Shown here: positions 62,864-64,000 of the stretch, one piece after another
Layout: each line of letters opens with the position of its first letter
Numbering within the stretch: position 1 is the stretch's first letter
Source: Closterium sp. Naga37s-1
Lineage: Eukaryota > Streptophyta > Zygnematophyceae > Desmidiales > Closteriaceae
Assembly (NCBI GenBank): GCA_947471745.1
Contig: CANJKZ010000174.1
Coordinates: forward strand, 2,487,501 to 2,551,500
Length of the DNA: 64,000 nucleotides
Direction of reading: 5' to 3'
Translations under genes and position numbers: made by a program
The notes under the pieces: generated by a model
Told to the model about the DNA's origin: nothing
Database searches by the model: none
Seen by the model: the letters and a program-made list of their open reading frames with translations, nothing else

Positions 62864-64000
62864 TTTGCAACCTCACTCACGCAGCCGTGGCTTATTTGCT
62901 ACCTCACTCACGCAGCCGTGGCTTATTTGCAACCTCATTCACGCAGCCGTGGCTTATTTGCTACCTCATTCACGCAGCCGTGGCTTATTTGCAACCTCAC
63001 TCACGCAGCCGTGGCTTATTTGCTACCTCACTCACGCAGCCGTGGCTTATTTGCAACCTCACTCACGCAGCCGTGGCTTATTTGCTACCTCACTCACGCA
63101 GCCGTGGCTTATTTGCTACCTCACTCACGCAGCCGTGGCTTATTTGCTACCTCACTCACGCAGCCGTGGCTTATTTGCTACCTCACTCACGCAGCCGTGG
63201 CTTATTTGCTACCTCACTCACGCAGCCGTGGCTTATTTGCTACCTCACTCACGCAGCCGTGGCTTATTTGCTACCTCACTCACGCAGCCGTGGCTTATTT
63301 GCTACCTCACTCACGCAGCCGTGGCTTATTTGCAACCTCACTCACGCAGCCGTGGCTTATTTGCTACCTCACTCACGCAGCCGTGGCTTATTTGCTACCT
63401 CACTCACGCAGCCGTGGCTTATTTGCTACCTCACTCACGCAGCCGTGGCTTATTTGCTACCTCACTCACGCAGCCGTGGCTTATTTGCTACCTCACTCAC
63501 GCAGCCGTGGCTTATTTGCTACCTCACTCACGCAGCCGTGGCTTATTTGCTACCTCACTCACGCAGCCGTGGCTTATTTGCTACCTCACTCACGCAGCCG
63601 TGGCTTATTTGCAACCTCATTCACGCAGCCGTGGCTTATTTGCTACCTCACTCATGCAGCCGTGGCTTATTTGCTACCTCACTCACGCAGCCGTGGCTTA
63701 TTTGCTACCTCACTCACGCAGCCGTGGCTTATTTGCTACCTCACTCACGCAGCCGTGGCTTATTTGCTACCTCACTCACGCAGCCGTGGCTTATTTGCTA
63801 CCTCACTCACGCAGCCGTGGCTTATTTGCTACCTCACTCACGCAGCCGTGGCTTATTTGCTACCTCACTCACGCAGCCGTGGCTTATTTGCTACCTCACT
63901 CACGCAGCCGTGGCTTATTTGCAACCTCACTCACGCAGCCGTGGCTTATTTGCTACCTCACTCACGCAGCCGTGGCTTATTTGCTACCTCACTCACGCAG

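Larger units (their letters stand above)
40502..64000 (+). repeat. 31-bp satellite array, right block (about 758 units, open to window end)
   Basis: The same 31-bp unit and orientation as 32081-35994, continuing to the right edge. Variant units are much more frequent than in the left block: GCAACC (about one third of units near 60-61 kb), CTTGTTTGC, GCTCATTTGC, CCAGGGCTT, CAGGCAG, CACGCGG, CATTCACG, GCTGCC, CATGCAG. Their ordered recurrence defines higher-order repeats. No inverted unit or other insertion is seen. GC is about 55 percent, with two CpG per unit. Confidence 0.98.

Noticed and set aside
32081-64000. CRISPR-like array appearance
   Set aside because: Units are contiguous, without unique spacers or cas genes, and the setting is eukaryotic. 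It is a satellite.
1-64000. tRNA, rRNA, riboswitch or telomere repeats
   Set aside because: By-eye reading found no cloverleaf with CCA-side consensus, no rRNA core and no TTTAGGG-type runs. A covariance-model search would be needed to exclude small RNAs.

Overview
The window reads as nuclear DNA of a green-lineage eukaryote. Introns are GT-AG, there is a four-exon LURP-one-related gene (a family typical of land plants and their algal relatives), and most of the left half is Copia-type LTR elements primed by initiator tRNA-Met. The very Gly/Ala-, Glu/Pro/Gly- and Gln-rich tracts inside these elements, and the high GC, are compatible with a streptophyte alga such as a zygnematophyte. That assignment is inference; no marker gene is present.

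Layout. From 1 to 4243 lies the 5' part of Copia element A (minus strand, running off the left edge). Element B (4255-11595, plus) stands head to head with it, only 11 bp away. After 405 bp of plain host DNA comes element C (12001-18316, minus). Next is the host LURP-one-related gene (18590-20891, minus) with about 1.1 kb of upstream DNA. Element D (22000-29686, plus) follows: a young Copia copy that looks nearly whole. Then come the last three exons of an unidentified host gene (29818-31937, minus), one intron of which carries a 707-bp hAT-type MITE (30748-31454) with an 8-bp target duplication. A-D are one short-LTR (about 130 bp) lineage.

From 32081 to the right edge the window is a head-to-tail satellite with a 31-bp unit: about 126 units to 35994 and about 758 units from 40502 to 64000. 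A different Copia lineage, element E (35995-40501, 298-bp LTRs that I read as identical, TSD GCCGT), has inserted into it. The satellite is not uniform. Marker variants recur at exact multiples of 31 bp and define higher-order repeats: 47 units in the left block, 51 units (28+23; 1581 bp) around 43.5-53.6 kb, and 58 units (33+25; 1798 bp) around 58-63 kb.

The main points for a second look are the higher-order satellite and its dyad, the host intron that appears to run into the satellite, and a partial exon duplication in the LURP-one-related gene whose differences are mostly synonymous. No rRNA, tRNA, CRISPR or telomere repeats were seen. The >1000-residue open frames over the satellite are a by-product of a stop-free 31-bp unit.
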